Source: Prosapia bicincta (Eukaryota; Arthropoda; Insecta; Hemiptera; Cercopidae). From it: DNA of 64,000 bases. Location: NCBI GenBank assembly GCA_036971475.1, contig JBAIZL010000001.1:101461850-101525849 (forward strand), in the 5' to 3' direction. Shown piece by piece: positions 47,507 to 63,500 of the stretch. The position numbers and the translations under genes are program-made. Below the pieces are notes generated by a model. The model ran no database searches. It was not told the DNA's origin and was given only the letters and a program-made list of their open reading frames with translations. The first letter of the stretch is position 1. Each line of letters begins with the position of its first letter.

Positions 47507-48504
47507 ATCACTCCTGGTACCTTACCGCACTCTACTCAATTCATTCTGAGCATCACAATTTCATCGTCTAGGGTAGTCTTGACATCTTGTGTCCACTTCC
47601 GTCTCTAAAAAAAATATAACAAAAAAAATTGCTTATTGAGTTTTACATTAGGCTAAACGGCCTTAAAAACCATTCGTTACGGTTATTTTCGAAAATACGT
47701 TTTCAACAATTAGGTTAAATACACGACCAATAGGATAAAAGAGCAAAGTAGATATAAATGTAAAGCTTTATCTACGAAAACATGTAATTAAATAGTCAAT
47801 ATTTTCATAATAATAATTTCTACAAAAAAGTTTACCTTTTATTTATTACGTTCGATTTGGCAAAATCACAGAAATGGAATTAAAATTAATTCCAATTTTA
47901 CTATTCTATGGAATTTCTGCGGTAAATATTAATTGTAAACTTCAGATAATGTTTGATTTTCTAATGTAAACTAACCAAATGTTTAGTAATTTGTTTTCCT
48001 AAACTAACAACGCAAATACTTCAAATTTTGAAAAGATACAATTTTGTATTTAATAGAGAAAAATAATTATTATATATATGCGTTATGAAACTATGTATCA
48101 AATGTATATATTTGAAAATTCGATTTTTAAACTATTATTAGATTATTTAGGGGACCATACAATCTAAAATTCTGTTCCAACAACCAAGTTATAGAATACA
48201 CAGTTGAGCCAAAATTGGAAATTCCATTTTAGAACCTCATTATTTACCAGCGCAATTAAACTCTATTTAAAAGCCCTTTAAGACTTAAATCTAGTTGACG
48301 AAGTCATTAGACAATGTTATTACACTCCGGTATTATCAAAATTTATATTATAAATTTCGCATCTTATTTAAAGTAGTAATCAAAGCAATCTTTTTAATTA
48401 CGAGAGTAATTAAATTGGAACAAATATTTTACTGCCCATTTATTTAGAATGATAACTTTACTGGTTAAACCAATGAACAATGTTATTACCAATGGAGCTA
48501 TATA
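47507..48504. other. AT-rich unique DNA before the 178-bp satellite
   Basis: No gene recognised. The last ~80 bases (from about 48450, ACTGGTTAAACC...CAATGTTATTACC) loosely resemble part of the 178-bp monomer (AACTGGTTATT...CAATGTTGTTATAG) and may be a decayed edge copy. Confidence 0.5.
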
Positions 48505-51500
48505 CGTTTCTAAAAAACTACATATCATTATGTAAGGACGCCATAATGTAGGAAACGATTTTATTTATGTTTGTGTGTAAGCTGTAAAACCCATTTTATT
48601 ACTTGCTTATTTTGAGCTATCGTCCAACTGGTTATTATCTAACTTTTGGTGAATGTTGTTATAGTAGAATGATATAAATTTATGATTTATAAATATAACA
48701 TAACATTATGAATGGACGCAATAATATAGGAAACATTTTTATTTATGTTTGTGTGTAAGCTGTAAAACCAATTTTATTACTTGCTTATTTTGAGCTATCG
48801 TCCAACTGGTTATTATCTAACTTTTGGTCAATGTTGTTATAGTAGAATGATATAAATTTATGATTTATAAATACAACATAACATTATGTATGGACGCAAT
48901 AATATAGGAAACATTTTTATTTATGTTTGTGTCTAAGCTGTAAAACCAATTTTATTACTTGCTTATTTTGAGCTATCGTCCAACTGGTTATTATCTAACT
49001 TTTGGTCAATGTTGTTATAGTAGAATGATATAAATTTATGATTTATAAATATAACATAACATTATGAATGGACGCAATAATATAGGAAACATTTTTATTT
49101 ATGTTTGTGTCTAAGCTGTAAAACCCATTTTATTACTTGCTTATTTTGAGCTATCGTCCAACTGGTTATTATCTAACTTTTGGTCAATGTTGTTATAGTA
49201 GAATGATATAAATTTATGATTTATAAATATAACATAACATTATGTATGGACGCAATAATATAGGAAACAATTTTATTTATGTTTGTGTGTAAGCTGTAAA
49301 ACCCATTTTATTACTTGCCTATTTTGAGCTATCGTCCAACTGGTTATTATCTAACTTTTGGTCAATGTTGTTATAGTAGAATGATATAAATTTATGATTT
49401 ATAAATATAACATAACATTATGTATGGACGCAATAATATAGGAAACATTTTTATTTATGTTTGTGTGTAAGCTGTAAAACCCATTTTATTACTTGCTTAT
49501 TTTGAGCTATCGTCCAACTGGTTATTATCTAACTTTTGGTCAATGTTGTTATAGTAGAATGATATAAAGTTATGATTTATAAATATAACATAACATTATG
49601 TATGGACGCAATAATATAGGAAACATTTTTATTTATATTTGTGTGTAAGCTGTAAAACCCATTTTATTACTTGCTTATTTTGAGCTATCGTCCAACTGGT
49701 TATTATCTAACTTTTGGTCAATGTTGTTATAGTAGAATGATATAAATTTATAATGTATAAATATAACATAACATTATGTATGGACGCAATAATATAGGAA
49801 ACATTTTTATTTATATTTGTGTGTAAGCTGTAAAACCCATTTTATTACTTGCTTATTTTGAGCTATCGTCCAACTGGTTATTATCTAACTTTTGGTCAAT
49901 GTTGTTATAGTAGAATGATATAAATTTATGACTTATAAATATAACATAACATTATGTATGGACGCAATAATATAGGAAACATTTTTATTTATGTTTGTGT
50001 GTAAGCTGTAAAACCCATTTTATTACTTGCTTATTTTGAGCTATCGTCCAACTGGTTATTATCTAACTTTTGGTCAATGTTGTTATAGTAGAATGATATA
50101 AATTTATGATTTATAAATATAACATAACATTATGTATGGACGCAATAATATAGGAAACATTTTTATTTATGTTTGTGTCTAAGCTGTAAAACCCATTTTA
50201 TTACTTGCTTATTTTGAGCTATCGTCCAACTGGTTATTATCTAACTTTTGGTCAATGTTGTTATAGTAGAATGATATAAATTTATGATTTATAAATATAA
50301 CATAACATTATATATGTACGCAATAATATAGGAAACCTTTTTATTTATATTTGTGTGTAAGCTGTAAAACCCATTTTATTACTTGCTTATTTTGAGCTAT
50401 CGTCCAACTGGTTAATATCTAACTTTTGGTCAATGTTGTTATAGTAGAATGATATAAATTTATGATTTATAAATATAACATAACATTATGTATGGACGCA
50501 ATAATAAAGGAAACATTTTTATTTATGTTTGTGTGTAAGCTGTAAAACCCATTTTATTACTTGCTTATTTTGAGCTATCGTCCAACTGGTTATTATCTAA
50601 CTTTTGGTCAATGTTGTTATAGTAGAATGATATAAATTTATGATTTATAAATATAACATAACATTATGTATGGACGCAATATTATAGGAAACGTTTTTAT
50701 TTATGTTTGTGTGTAAGCTGTAAAACCAATTTTATTACTTGCTTATTTTGAGCTATCATCCAACTGGTTATTATCGAACTTTCGGTCAGAGTTAATATAA
50801 TAGAATGATATAAATTTAATATTTATAAATATTACATAACATTATGTATGGACGCAATAATATAGGAAACTTTTTTATTTATATTTGTGTGTGGGCTGGA
50901 CAACCAATTTTATTGCTTGCTTATTTTGAGCTATCGTCCAACTGGTTATTATCTAACTTTTGGTCAATGTTGTTATAGTAGAACGATATAAATTTATGAT
51001 TTATAAATATAACATAACATTAAGTATGGACGCAATAATATAGGAAACGTTTTTATTTATGTTTGTGTGTAAGCTGTAGAACCAATTTTATTACTTGCTT
51101 ATTTTGAGCTATCATCCAACTGGTTATTATCGAACTTTCGGTCAGAGTTAATATAATAGAATGATATAATTTTAATATTTATAAATATTACATAACATTA
51201 TGTATGGACGCAATAATATAGGAAACATTTTTATTTATATTTGTGTGTGGGCTGGACAACCAATTTTATTACTTGCTTATTTTGAGCTATAGTCCAACTG
51301 GTTATTATCTAACTTTTGGTCAATGTTGTTATAGTAGAATGATATAAATTTATGATTTATAAATATAACATAACATTAAGTATGGACGCAATAATATAGG
51401 AAACGTTCTTATTTATGTTTGTGTGTAACCTGTAAAACCAATTTTATTACTTGCTTATTTTGAGCTATCATCCAAATGGTTATTATCGAACTTTCGGTCA

Positions 51501-54500
51501 GAGTTAATATAATAGAATGATATAGATTTAATATTTATAAATATTACATAACATTATGTATGGACGCAATAATATAGGAAACATTTTTATTTATATATGT
51601 GTGTGGGCTGGACAACCAATTTTATTACTTGCTTATTTTGAGCTATCATCCAACTGGTTATTATCGAACTTTCGGTCAAAGTTAATATAATAGAATGATA
51701 TAAATTTAATATTTATAAATATTACATAACATTATGTATGGACGCAATAATATAGGAAACATTTTTATTTATATATGTGTGTGGGCTGGACAACCAATTT
51801 TATTACTTGCTTATTTTGAGCTATCATCCAACTGGTTATTATCGAACTTTCGGTCAAAGTTAATATAATAGAATGATATAAATTTAATATTTATAAATAT
51901 TACATAACAATATGTATGGACGCAATAATATAGGAAACATATTTATTTATGTTTGTGTCTTAGCTGTAAAACCCATTTTATTACTTGCTTATTTTGAGCT
52001 ATCGTCCAACTGGGTATTATCCAACTTTTGGTCACTGTTGTAATAGTAGAATGATGTAAATTTATGATTTATAAATATAACATAACTTTATGTATGGACG
52101 CAATAATATAGGAAACATTCTTATTTATGTTTGTGTGTGAGCTGGGCAACCAATTTTACTACTTGCTTATGTTGAGCTATCATCCAACTGGTTATTATCC
52201 AACTTTCGGTCAATATTATTACACTAGAATGATATAAATTTAAGATTTATATATACAACATAACAATATGTATGGACGCAATAATATAGGAAACATTTTA
52301 ATTTATGTTTGTGTGTGAGCTGGGCAACCAATTTTACTACTTGCTCATGTTGAGCTATCATCCAACTGGTTATTATCCAACTTTCGGTCAATATTGTAAC
52401 ACTAGAATGATATAAATTTATGATTTATAAATATTACAAAACATTATGTATGGATGCAATATTATAACAAGCATTTTTTATTTATGTTTGTGTGTGAGCT
52501 GGTCAACGAATTTTATTACTTGCTTATTTTGAGCTATCCTCCAACTGGTTATTATCCAACTTTTGGTCAATGTTGTTATAGTAGAATCATATAAATTTAG
52601 GATTTATAAATATTACATAACAATATGTATGGACGCAATAATATAGGATACATTCTTATTTATGTTTGTGTGTGAGCTGGGCAACCAATTTTACTACTTG
52701 CTTATGTTGAGCTATCATCCAACTGGTTATTATCCAACTTTCGGTCAATATTATTACACTAGAATGATATAAATTTATGATTTATAAATACAACATAACA
52801 ATATGTATGGACGCAATAATATAGGAAACATTTTTATTTATGTTTGTGTGTGAGCTGGGCAACCAATTTTACTTCTTGCTCATGTTGAGCTATCATCCAA
52901 CTGGTTATTTTCCAAATTTCGGTCAATGTTGCTATAGTAGAATGATATAAATTTATGATTTATAAATATTACATAACAATATGTATGGACGCAATAATAT
53001 AGGAAACCTTTTTATTTATATTTGTGTGTGGGCTGGACAACCAATTTTACTACTTGCTTATTTTGCGCTATCGTCCAACTGGTTATTATCCAACTTTTGG
53101 TCAATGTTGTTATAGTAGAATGATATGAATTTAGGATTTATAAATATTACATAACAATATGTATGGACGCAATTATATAGGAAACATTCTTATTTATGTT
53201 TGTGTGTGGGCTGGACAACCCATTTTACTACTTGCTTATTTTGCGCTATCGTCCAACTGGTTATTATCCAACTTTTGGTCAATGTTGTTATAGTAGAATG
53301 ATATAAATTTAGGATTTATAAATATTACATAACAATATGTATGGACGCAATAATATAGGAAACATTCTTATTTATGTTTGTGTGTGGGCTGGACAACCCA
53401 TTTTATTACTTGCTTATTTTGAGCTATCGTCCAACTGGTTATTATCTAACTTTTGGTCAATGTTGTTATAGTAGAATGATATAAATTTATGATTTATAAA
53501 TATAACATAACATTATGTATGGACGCAATAATATAGGAAACATTTTTATTTATGTTTGTGTGTAAGCTGTAAAACCCATTTTATTACTTGCTTATTTTGA
53601 GCTATCGTCCAACTGGTTATTATCTAACTTTTGGTCAATGTTGTTATAGTAGAATGATATAAATTTATGATTTATAAATATAACATAACATTATGTATGG
53701 ACGCAATAATATAGAAAACGTTTTTATTTATGTTTGTGTGTAAGCTGTAAAACCAATTTTATTACTTGCTTATTTTGAGCTATCATCCAACTGGTTATTA
53801 TCGAACTTTCGGTCAGAGATAATATAATAGAATGATATAAATTTAATATTTATAAATATTACATAACATTATGTATGGACGCAATAATATAGGAAACATT
53901 TTTATTTATATTTGTGTGTGGGCTGGACAACCAATTTTATTACTTGCTTATTTTGAGCTATCGTCCAACTGGTTATTATCGAACTTTCGGTCAGAGTTAA
54001 TATAATATAATGATATAAATTTAGGATTTATAAATATAACATAACATTATGTATGGACGCAATAATATAGGAAACACTTTATTTATGTTTGTGTGTAAGC
54101 TGGGCAACCAATTTTACTACTTGCTTATTTTGAGCTATCATGCAACTAGTTATTATCCAAATTTCGGTCAATATTATTACACTAGAATGATATAAATTTA
54201 GGATTTATAAATATTACATAATATTATATATGTACGCAATAATATAGGAAATATTTTTGTTTATGTTTGTGTGTGATCTGGAAAACCATTTTATTACTTG
54301 CATATTTTGTGCTATCATGCAACTAGTTATTATCCAACTTTCGGTCAATGTCATTATAGAATGTTAAAAGTTTATGATTTATAAATATTACATAACATTG
54401 TATATGGACGCAATTTTATAGGACATATTTTTTTTTATGTTTGTGTGTTAGCTGGAAAACCATATTATTACTTGCTTATTTTGAACTATCGTCCAACTGG

Positions 54501-57500
54501 TTATTATCCAACTTTCGTTCAGAGTTAATATAATAGAATGATATAAATTTAGGATTTATAAATATAATATACCATTATGTATGGACGCAATAATATAGGA
54601 AACATTTTTATTTATATTTGTGTGTGGGCTGGACAACCAATTTTATTACTTGCTTATTTTAAGCTATCGTCCAACTGGTTATTATCCAACTTTTGGTCAA
54701 TGTTGTTATAGTAGAATGATATAAATTTATGATTTATAAATATAACATAACATTAAGTATGGACGCAATAATATAGGAAACATTTTTATTTATATTTGTG
54801 TGTGGGCTGGACAACCAATTTTATTACTTGCTTATTTTAAGCTATCGTCCAACTGGTTATTATCCAACTTTTGGTCAATGTTGTTATAGTAGAATGATAT
54901 AAATTTAGGATTTATAAATATTACATAACATTATATATGGACGCAATAATATAGGAAACATTTTTAATTATATTTGTGTGTGGGCTGGACAACCAATTTT
55001 ATTACTTGCTTATTTTAAGCTATCATCCAACTGGTTATTATCCAACTTTTGGTCAATGTTGTTATAGTAGAGTGATATAAATTTAGGATTTATAAATATT
55101 ACATAACAATATGTATGGACGCAATAATATAGGAAACATTTTTATTTATATTTGTGTGTGGGCTGGAAAACCAATTTTATTACTTGCTTATTTTAAGCTA
55201 TCGTCCAACTGGTTATTATCCAACTTTTGGTCACTGTTGTTATAGTAGAATGATATAAATTTATGATTTATAAATATAACATAACTTTATGTATATACGC
55301 AATAATATAGGAAACATTCTTATTTATGTTTGTGAGTGAGCTGGGCAACCAATTTTACTACTTGCTTATGTTGAGCTATCGTCCAACTGGTTATTATCCA
55401 ACTTTCGGTCAATATTATTACACTAGAATGATATAAAGTTAAGATTTATATATACAACATAACAATATGTATGGACGCAATAATATAGGAAACATTTTTA
55501 TTTATGTTTGTGTGTGAGCTGGGCAACCAATTTTACTACTTGCTCATGTTGAGCTATCATCCAACTGGTTATTATCCAACTTTCGGTCAATATTATTACA
55601 CTAGAATGATATAAAGTTAAGATTTATATATACAACATAACAATATGTATGGACGCAATAATATAGGAAACATTTTTATTTATGTTTGTGAGTGAGCTGG
55701 GCAACCAATTTTACTACTTGCTCATGTTGAGCTATCATCCAACTGGTTATTATCCAACTTTCGGTCAATATTATTACACTAGAATGATATAAAGTTAAGA
55801 TTTATATATACAACATAACAATATGTATGGACGCAATAATATAGGAAACATTTTTATTTATGTTTGTGTGTGAGCTGGGCAACCAATTTTACTACTTGCT
55901 TATGTTGAGCTATGGTCCAACTGGTTATTATCCAACTTTCGGTCAATATTATTACACTAGAATGATATAAATTAATGATTTATAAATACAACATAACAAT
56001 ATGTATGGACGCAATAATATAGGAAACATTTTTATTTATGTTTGTGTGTGAGCTGGGCAACCAATTTTACTTCTTGCTCATGTTGAGCTATCATCCAACT
56101 GGTTATTTTCCAAATTTCGGTCAATGTTGCTATAGTAGAATGATATAAAGTTAAGATTTATATATACAACATAACAATATGTATGGACGCAATAATATAG
56201 GAAACATTTTTATTTATGTTTGTGTGTGAGCTGGGCAACCAATTTTACTACTTGCTTATGTTGAGCTATGGTCCAACTGGTTATTATCCAACTTTCGGTC
56301 AATATTATTACACTAGAATGATATAAATTAATGATTTATAAATACAACATAACAATATGTATGGACGCAATAATATAGGAAACATTTTTATTTATGTTTG
56401 TGTGTGAGCTGGGCAACCAATTTTACTTCTTGCTCATGTTGAGCTATCATCCAACTGGTTATTTTCCAAATTTCGGTCAATGTTGCTATAGTAGAATGAT
56501 ATAAATTTATGATTTATAAATATTACATAACAATATGTATGGACGCAATAATATAGGAAACCTTTTTATTTATATTTGTGTGTGGGCTGGACAACCAATT
56601 TTACTACTTGCTTATTTTGCGCTATCATCCAACTGGTTATTATCCAACTTTCGGTCAATATTGTTACACTAGAATGATATAAATTTATGATTTATAAATA
56701 TTACAAAACATTATGTATGGATGCAATATTATAACAAGCATTTTTATTTATGTTTGTGTGTGAGCTGGTCAACGAATTTTATTACTTGCTTATTTTGAGC
56801 TATCCTCCAACTGGTTATTATCCAACTTTTGGTCAATGTTGTTATAGTAGAATGATATAAATTTAGGATTTATAAATATTACATAACAATATGTATGGAC
56901 GCAATAATATAGGAAACATTCTTATTTATGTTTGTGTGTGAGCTGGGCAACCAATTTTACTACTTGCTTATGTTGAGCTATCATCCAACTGGTTATTATC
57001 CAACTTTCGGTCAATATTTTTACACTAGAATGATATAAATTTATGATTTATAAATACAACATAACAATACGTATCGACGCAATAATATAGGAAACCTTTT
57101 TATTTATATTTGTGTGTGGGCTGGACAACCAATTTTACTACTTGCTTATTTTGCGCTATCGTCCAACTGGTTATTATCCAACTTTTGGTCAATGTTGTTA
57201 TAGTAGAATGATATAAATTTAGGATTTATAAATATTACATAACAATATGTATGGACGCAATAATATAGGAAACATTTTCATTTATATTTGTGTGTGGGCT
57301 GGACAACCAATTTTACTACTTGCTTATGTTGAGATATCATCCAACTGGTTATTATCCAACTTTCGGTCAATATTATTACACTAGAATGATATAAATTTAT
57401 GATTTATAAATACAACATAACAATATGTATGGACGCAATAATATAGGAAACATTTTTATTTATGTTTGTGTGTGAGCTGGGCAACCAATTTTACTACATG

Positions 57501-60500
57501 CTTATGTTGAGCTATCATCCAACTGGTTAATATCCAACTTTCGGTCAATATTATTACACTAGAATGATATAAATTTATGATTTATAAATACAACATAACA
57601 ATATGTATGGACGCAATAATATAGGAAACATTTTTATTTATGTTTGTGTGTGAGCTGGGCAACCAATTTTACTACTTGCTTATGTTGAGCTATCATCCAA
57701 CTGGTTATTATCCAACTTTCGGTCAATATTATTACACTAGAATGATATAAATTTATGATTTATAAATACAACATAACAATATGTATGGACGCAATAATAT
57801 AGGAAACATTTTTATTTATGTTTGTGTGTGAGCTGGGCAACCCATTTTACTACTTGCTCATGTTGAGCTATCATCCAACTGGTTATTTTCCAACTTTCGG
57901 TCAATGTTGTTATAGTAGAATGATATAAATTTATGATTTATAAATATTACATAACAATATGTATGGACGCAATAATATAGGATAATTTTTTATTTATATT
58001 TGTGTGTGGGCTGGACAACCAATTTTACTACTTGCTTATTTTGCGCTATCGTCCAACTGGTTATTATCCAACTTTTGGTCAATGTTGTTATAGTAGAATA
58101 ATATAAGTTTAGGATTTATAAATATTACATAACAATATGTATGGACGCAATAATATAGGAAACATTTTTATTTATATTTGTGTGTGGGCTGGACAACCCA
58201 TTTTATTACTTGCTTATTTTGAGCTATCGTCCAACTGGTTATTATCTAACTTTTGGTCAATGTTGTTATAGTAGAATGATATAAATTTATGATTTATAAA
58301 TACAACATAACAATATGTATGGACGCAATAATATAGGAAACATTTTTATTTATGTTTGTGTGTGAGCTGGTCAACGAATTTTATTACTTGCTTATTTTGA
58401 GCTATCCTCCAACTGGTTACTATCCAACTTTTGGTCAATGTTGTTATAGTAGAATGATATAAATTTAGGATTTATAAATATTACATAACTATATGTATGG
58501 ACGCAATAATATAGGAAACATTCTTATTTATGTTTGTGTGTGAGCTGGGCAACCAATTTTACTACTTGCTTATGTGTAGCTATCATCCAACTGGTTATTA
58601 TCTAACGTTTGGTCAATGTTGTTATAGTAGAATGATATAAATTTATGATTTATAAATATAACATAATATTAGGTATGGATGCAATAATATAGGAAACGTT
58701 TTAATTTATGTTTGTGTGTAAGCTGTAAAACCAATTTTATTACTTGCTTATTTTGAGCTATCATCCAACTGGTTATTATCGAACTTTCGGTCAGAGTTAA
58801 TATAATAGAATGATATAGATTTAATATTTATAAATATTACATAACATTATGTATGGACGCAATAATATAGGAAACATTTTTATTTATATTTGTGTGTGGG
58901 CTGGACAACCAATTTTATTACTTGCTTATTTTGAGCTATCGTCCAACTGGTTATTATCGAACTTTCGGTCAAAGTTAATATAATAGAATGATATAAATTT
59001 AATATTTATAAATATTACATAACATTATGTATGGACGCAATAATATAGGAAACATTTTTATTTTTATTTGTGTGTGGGCTGGACAACCAATTTTATTACT
59101 TGCTTATTTTGAGCTATCGTCCAACTGGTTATTATCTAACTTTTGGTCAATGTTGTTATAGTAGAATGATATAAATTTAATATTTATAAATATTACATAA
59201 CATTATGTATGGACGCAATAATATAGGAAACATTTTTATTTATATTTGTGTGTGGGCTGGACAACCAATTTTATTACTTGCTTATTTTGAGCTATCGTCC
59301 AACTGGTTATTATCGAACTTTCGGTCAAAGTTAATATAAGAGAATGATATAAATTTAATATTTATAAATATTACATAACATTATGTATGGACGCAATAAT
59401 ATAGGAAACATTTTTATTTTTATTTGTGTGTGGGCTGGACAACCAATTTTATTACTTGCTTATTTTGAGCTATCGTCCAACTGGTTATTATCTAACTTTT
59501 GGTCAATGTTGTTATAGTAGAATGATATAAATTTATGATTTATAAATATAACATAACATTAAGTATGGACGCAATAATATAGGAAACGTTTTTATTTATG
59601 TTTGTGTGTAAGCTGTAAAACCAATTTTATTACTTGCTTATTTTGAGCTATCGTCCAACTGGTTATTATCGAACTTTCGGTCAGAGTTAATATAATAGAA
59701 TGATATAAATTTATTATTTATAAATATTACATAACATTATGTATGGACGCAATAATATAGGAAAAATTTTTATTTATATTTGTGTGTGGGCTGGACAACC
59801 AATTTTATTACTTGCTTATTTTGAGCTATCATCCAACTGGTTACTATCGAACTTTCGGTCAGAGTTAGTATAATAGAATGATATAAATTTAATATTTATA
59901 AATATTACATAACATTATGTATGGACGCAATAATATAGGAAACATTTTTATTTATATTTGTGTGTGGGCTGGACAACCAATTTTATTACTTGCTTATTTT
60001 GAGCTATCATCCAACTGGTTATTATCGAACTTTCGGTCAGAGTTAATATAATAGAATGATATAAATTTAATATTTATAAATATTACATAACATTATGTAT
60101 GGACGCAATAATATAGGACACATTTTTATTTATATTTGTGTGTGGGCTGGACAACCAATTTTATTACTTGCTTATTTTGAGCTATCATCCAACTGGTTAT
60201 TATCGAACTTTCGGTCAGAGTTAATATAATAGAATGATATAAATTTAATATTTATAAATATTACATAACATTATGTATGGACGCAATAATATAGGAAACA
60301 TTTTTATTTATATTTGTGTGTGGGCTGGACAACCAATTTTATTACTTGCTTATTTTGAGCTATCGTCCAACTGGTTATTATCTAACTTTTGGTCAATGTT
60401 GTTATAGTAGAATGATATAAATTTATGATTTATAAATATAACATAACATTAAGTATGGACGCAATAATATAGGAAACGTTTTTATTTTTGTTTGTGTGTA

Positions 60501-63500
60501 AGCTGTAAAACCATTTTTATTACTTGCTTATTTTGAGCTATCATCCAACTGGTTATTATCGAACTTTCGGTCAGAGTTAATATAATAGAATGATATAAAT
60601 TTAATATTTATAAATATTACATAACATTATGTATGGACGCAATAATATAGGAAACATTTTTATTTATATTTGTGTGTGGGCTGGACAACCAATTTTATTA
60701 CTTGCTTATTTTGAGCTATCATCCAACTGGTTATTATCGAACTTTCGGTCAGAGTTAATATAATATAATGATATAAATTTAGGATTTATAAATATAACAT
60801 AACATTATGTATGGACGCAATAATATAGGAAACACTTTATTTATGTTTGTGTGTAAGCTGGGCAACCAATTTTACTACTTGCTTATTTTGAGCTATCATG
60901 CAACTAGTTATTATCCAAATTTCGGTCAATATTATTACACTAGAATGATATAAATTTAGGATTTATAAATATTACATAATATTATATATGTACGCAATAA
61001 TATAGGAAATATTTTTGTTTATGTTTGTGTGTGATCTGGAAAACCATTTTTTTACTTGCATATTTTGTGCTATCATGCAACTAGTTATTATCCAACTTTC
61101 GGTCAATGTCATTATAGAATGTTAAAAGTTTATGATTTATAAATATTACATAACATTGTATATGGACGCAATAATATAGGACATATTTTTTTTTATGTTT
61201 GTGTGTTAGCTGGAAAACCATTTTATTACTTGCTTATTTTGAACTATCGTCCAACTGGTTATTATCCAACTTTCGTTCAGAGTTAATATAATAGAATGAT
61301 ATAAATTTAGGATTTATAAATATAATATACCATTATGTATGGACGCAATAATATAGGAAACATTTTTATTTATATATGTGTGTGGGCTGGACAACCAATT
61401 TTATTACTTGCTTATTTTAAGCTATCGTCCAACTGGTTATTATCCTACTTTTGGTCAATGTTGTTATAGTAGAATGATATAAATTTAGGATTTATAAATA
61501 TTACATAACATTAAGTATGGACGCAATAATATAGGAAACATTTTTATTTATATTTGTGTGTGGGCTGGACAACCAATTTTATTACTTGCTTATTTTAAGC
61601 TATCATCCAACTGGTTATTATCCAACTTTTGGTCAATGTTGTTATAGTAGAGTGATATAAATTTAGGATTTATAAATATTACATAACATTATGTATGGAC
61701 GCAATAATATAGGAAACATTTTTATTTATATTTGTGTGTGGGCTGGACAACCAATTTTATTACTTGCTTATTTTAAGCTATCGTCCAACTGGTTATTATC
61801 CAACTTTTGGTCAATGTTGTTATAGTAGAATGATATAAATTTATGATTTATAAATATAACATAACATTATGTATGGACGCAATAATATAGGAAACATATT
61901 TATTTATGTTTGTGAGTGAGCTGGGCAACCAATTTTACTACTTGCTTATGTTGAGCTATCATCCAACTGGTTATTATCCAACTTTCGGTCAATATTATTA
62001 CACTAGAATGATATAAATTTAAGATTTATATATACAACATAACAATATGTATGGACGCAATAATATAGGAAATATTTTTATTTATGTTTGTGTGTGAGCT
62101 GGGCAACCAATTTTACTACTTGCTCATGTTGAGCTATCATCCAACTGGTTATTATCCAACTTTCGGTCAATATTGTTACACTAGAATGATATAAATTTAT
62201 GATTTATAAATATTACAAAACATTATGTGTGGATGCAATATTATAACAAGCATTTTTATTTATGTTTGTGTGTGAGCTGGTCAACGAATTTTATTACTTG
62301 CTTATTTTGAGCTATCATCCAACTGGTTATTATCCAACTTTTGGTCAATGTTGTTATAGTAGAATGATATAAATTTATGATTTATAAATAGAACATAACT
62401 TTATGTATGGACGCAATAATATAGGAAACATTCTTATTTATGTTTGTGAGTGAGCTGGGCAACCAATTTTACTACTTGCTTATGTTGAGCTATCATCCAA
62501 CTGGTTATTATCCAACTTTCGGTCAATATTATTACACTAGAATGATATAAATTTAAGATTTATATATACAACATAACAATATGTATGGACGCAATAATAT
62601 AGGAAACATTTTTATTTATGTTTGTGTGTGAGCTGGGCAACCAATTTTACTACTTGCTCATGTTGAGCTATCATCCAACTGGTTATTATCCAACTTTCGG
62701 TCAATATTGTTACACTAGAATGATATAAATTTATGATTTATAAATATTACAAAACATTATGTATGGATGCAATATTATAACAAGCATTTTTATTTATGTT
62801 TGTGTGTGAGCTGGTCAACGAATTTTATTACTTGCTTATTTTGAGCTATCATCCAACTGGTTATTATCCAACTTTTGGTCAATGTTGTTATAGTAGAATG
62901 ATATAAATTTAGGATTTATAAATATTACATAACAATATGTATGGACGCAATAATATAGGAAACATTCTTATTTATGTTTGTGTGTGACCTGGGCAACCAA
63001 TTTTACTACTTGCTTATGTTGAGCTATCATCCAACTGGTTATTATCCAACTTTCGGTCAATATTATTACACTAGAATGATATAAATTTATGATTTATAAA
63101 TACAACATAACAATATGTATCGACGCAATAATATAGGAAACATTTTTATTTATGTTTGTGTGTGTGCTGGGCAACAATTTTACTACTTGCTCATGTTGAG
63201 CTATCATCCAACTGGTTATTATCCAACTTTTGGTCAATGTTGTTATAGTAGAATGATATAAATTTAGGATTTATAAATATTACATAACAATATGTATGGA
63301 CGCAATAATATAGGAAATATTTTTATTTATATTTGTGTGTGGGCTGGACAACCAATTTTACTACTTGCTTATTTTGAGCTATCGTCCAACTGGTTATTAT
63401 CCAACTTTTTGTCAATGTTGTTATAGTAGAATGATATAAATTTATGATTTATAAATATTACAACACATTATGTATGGACGCAATAATATAGGAAACCTTT

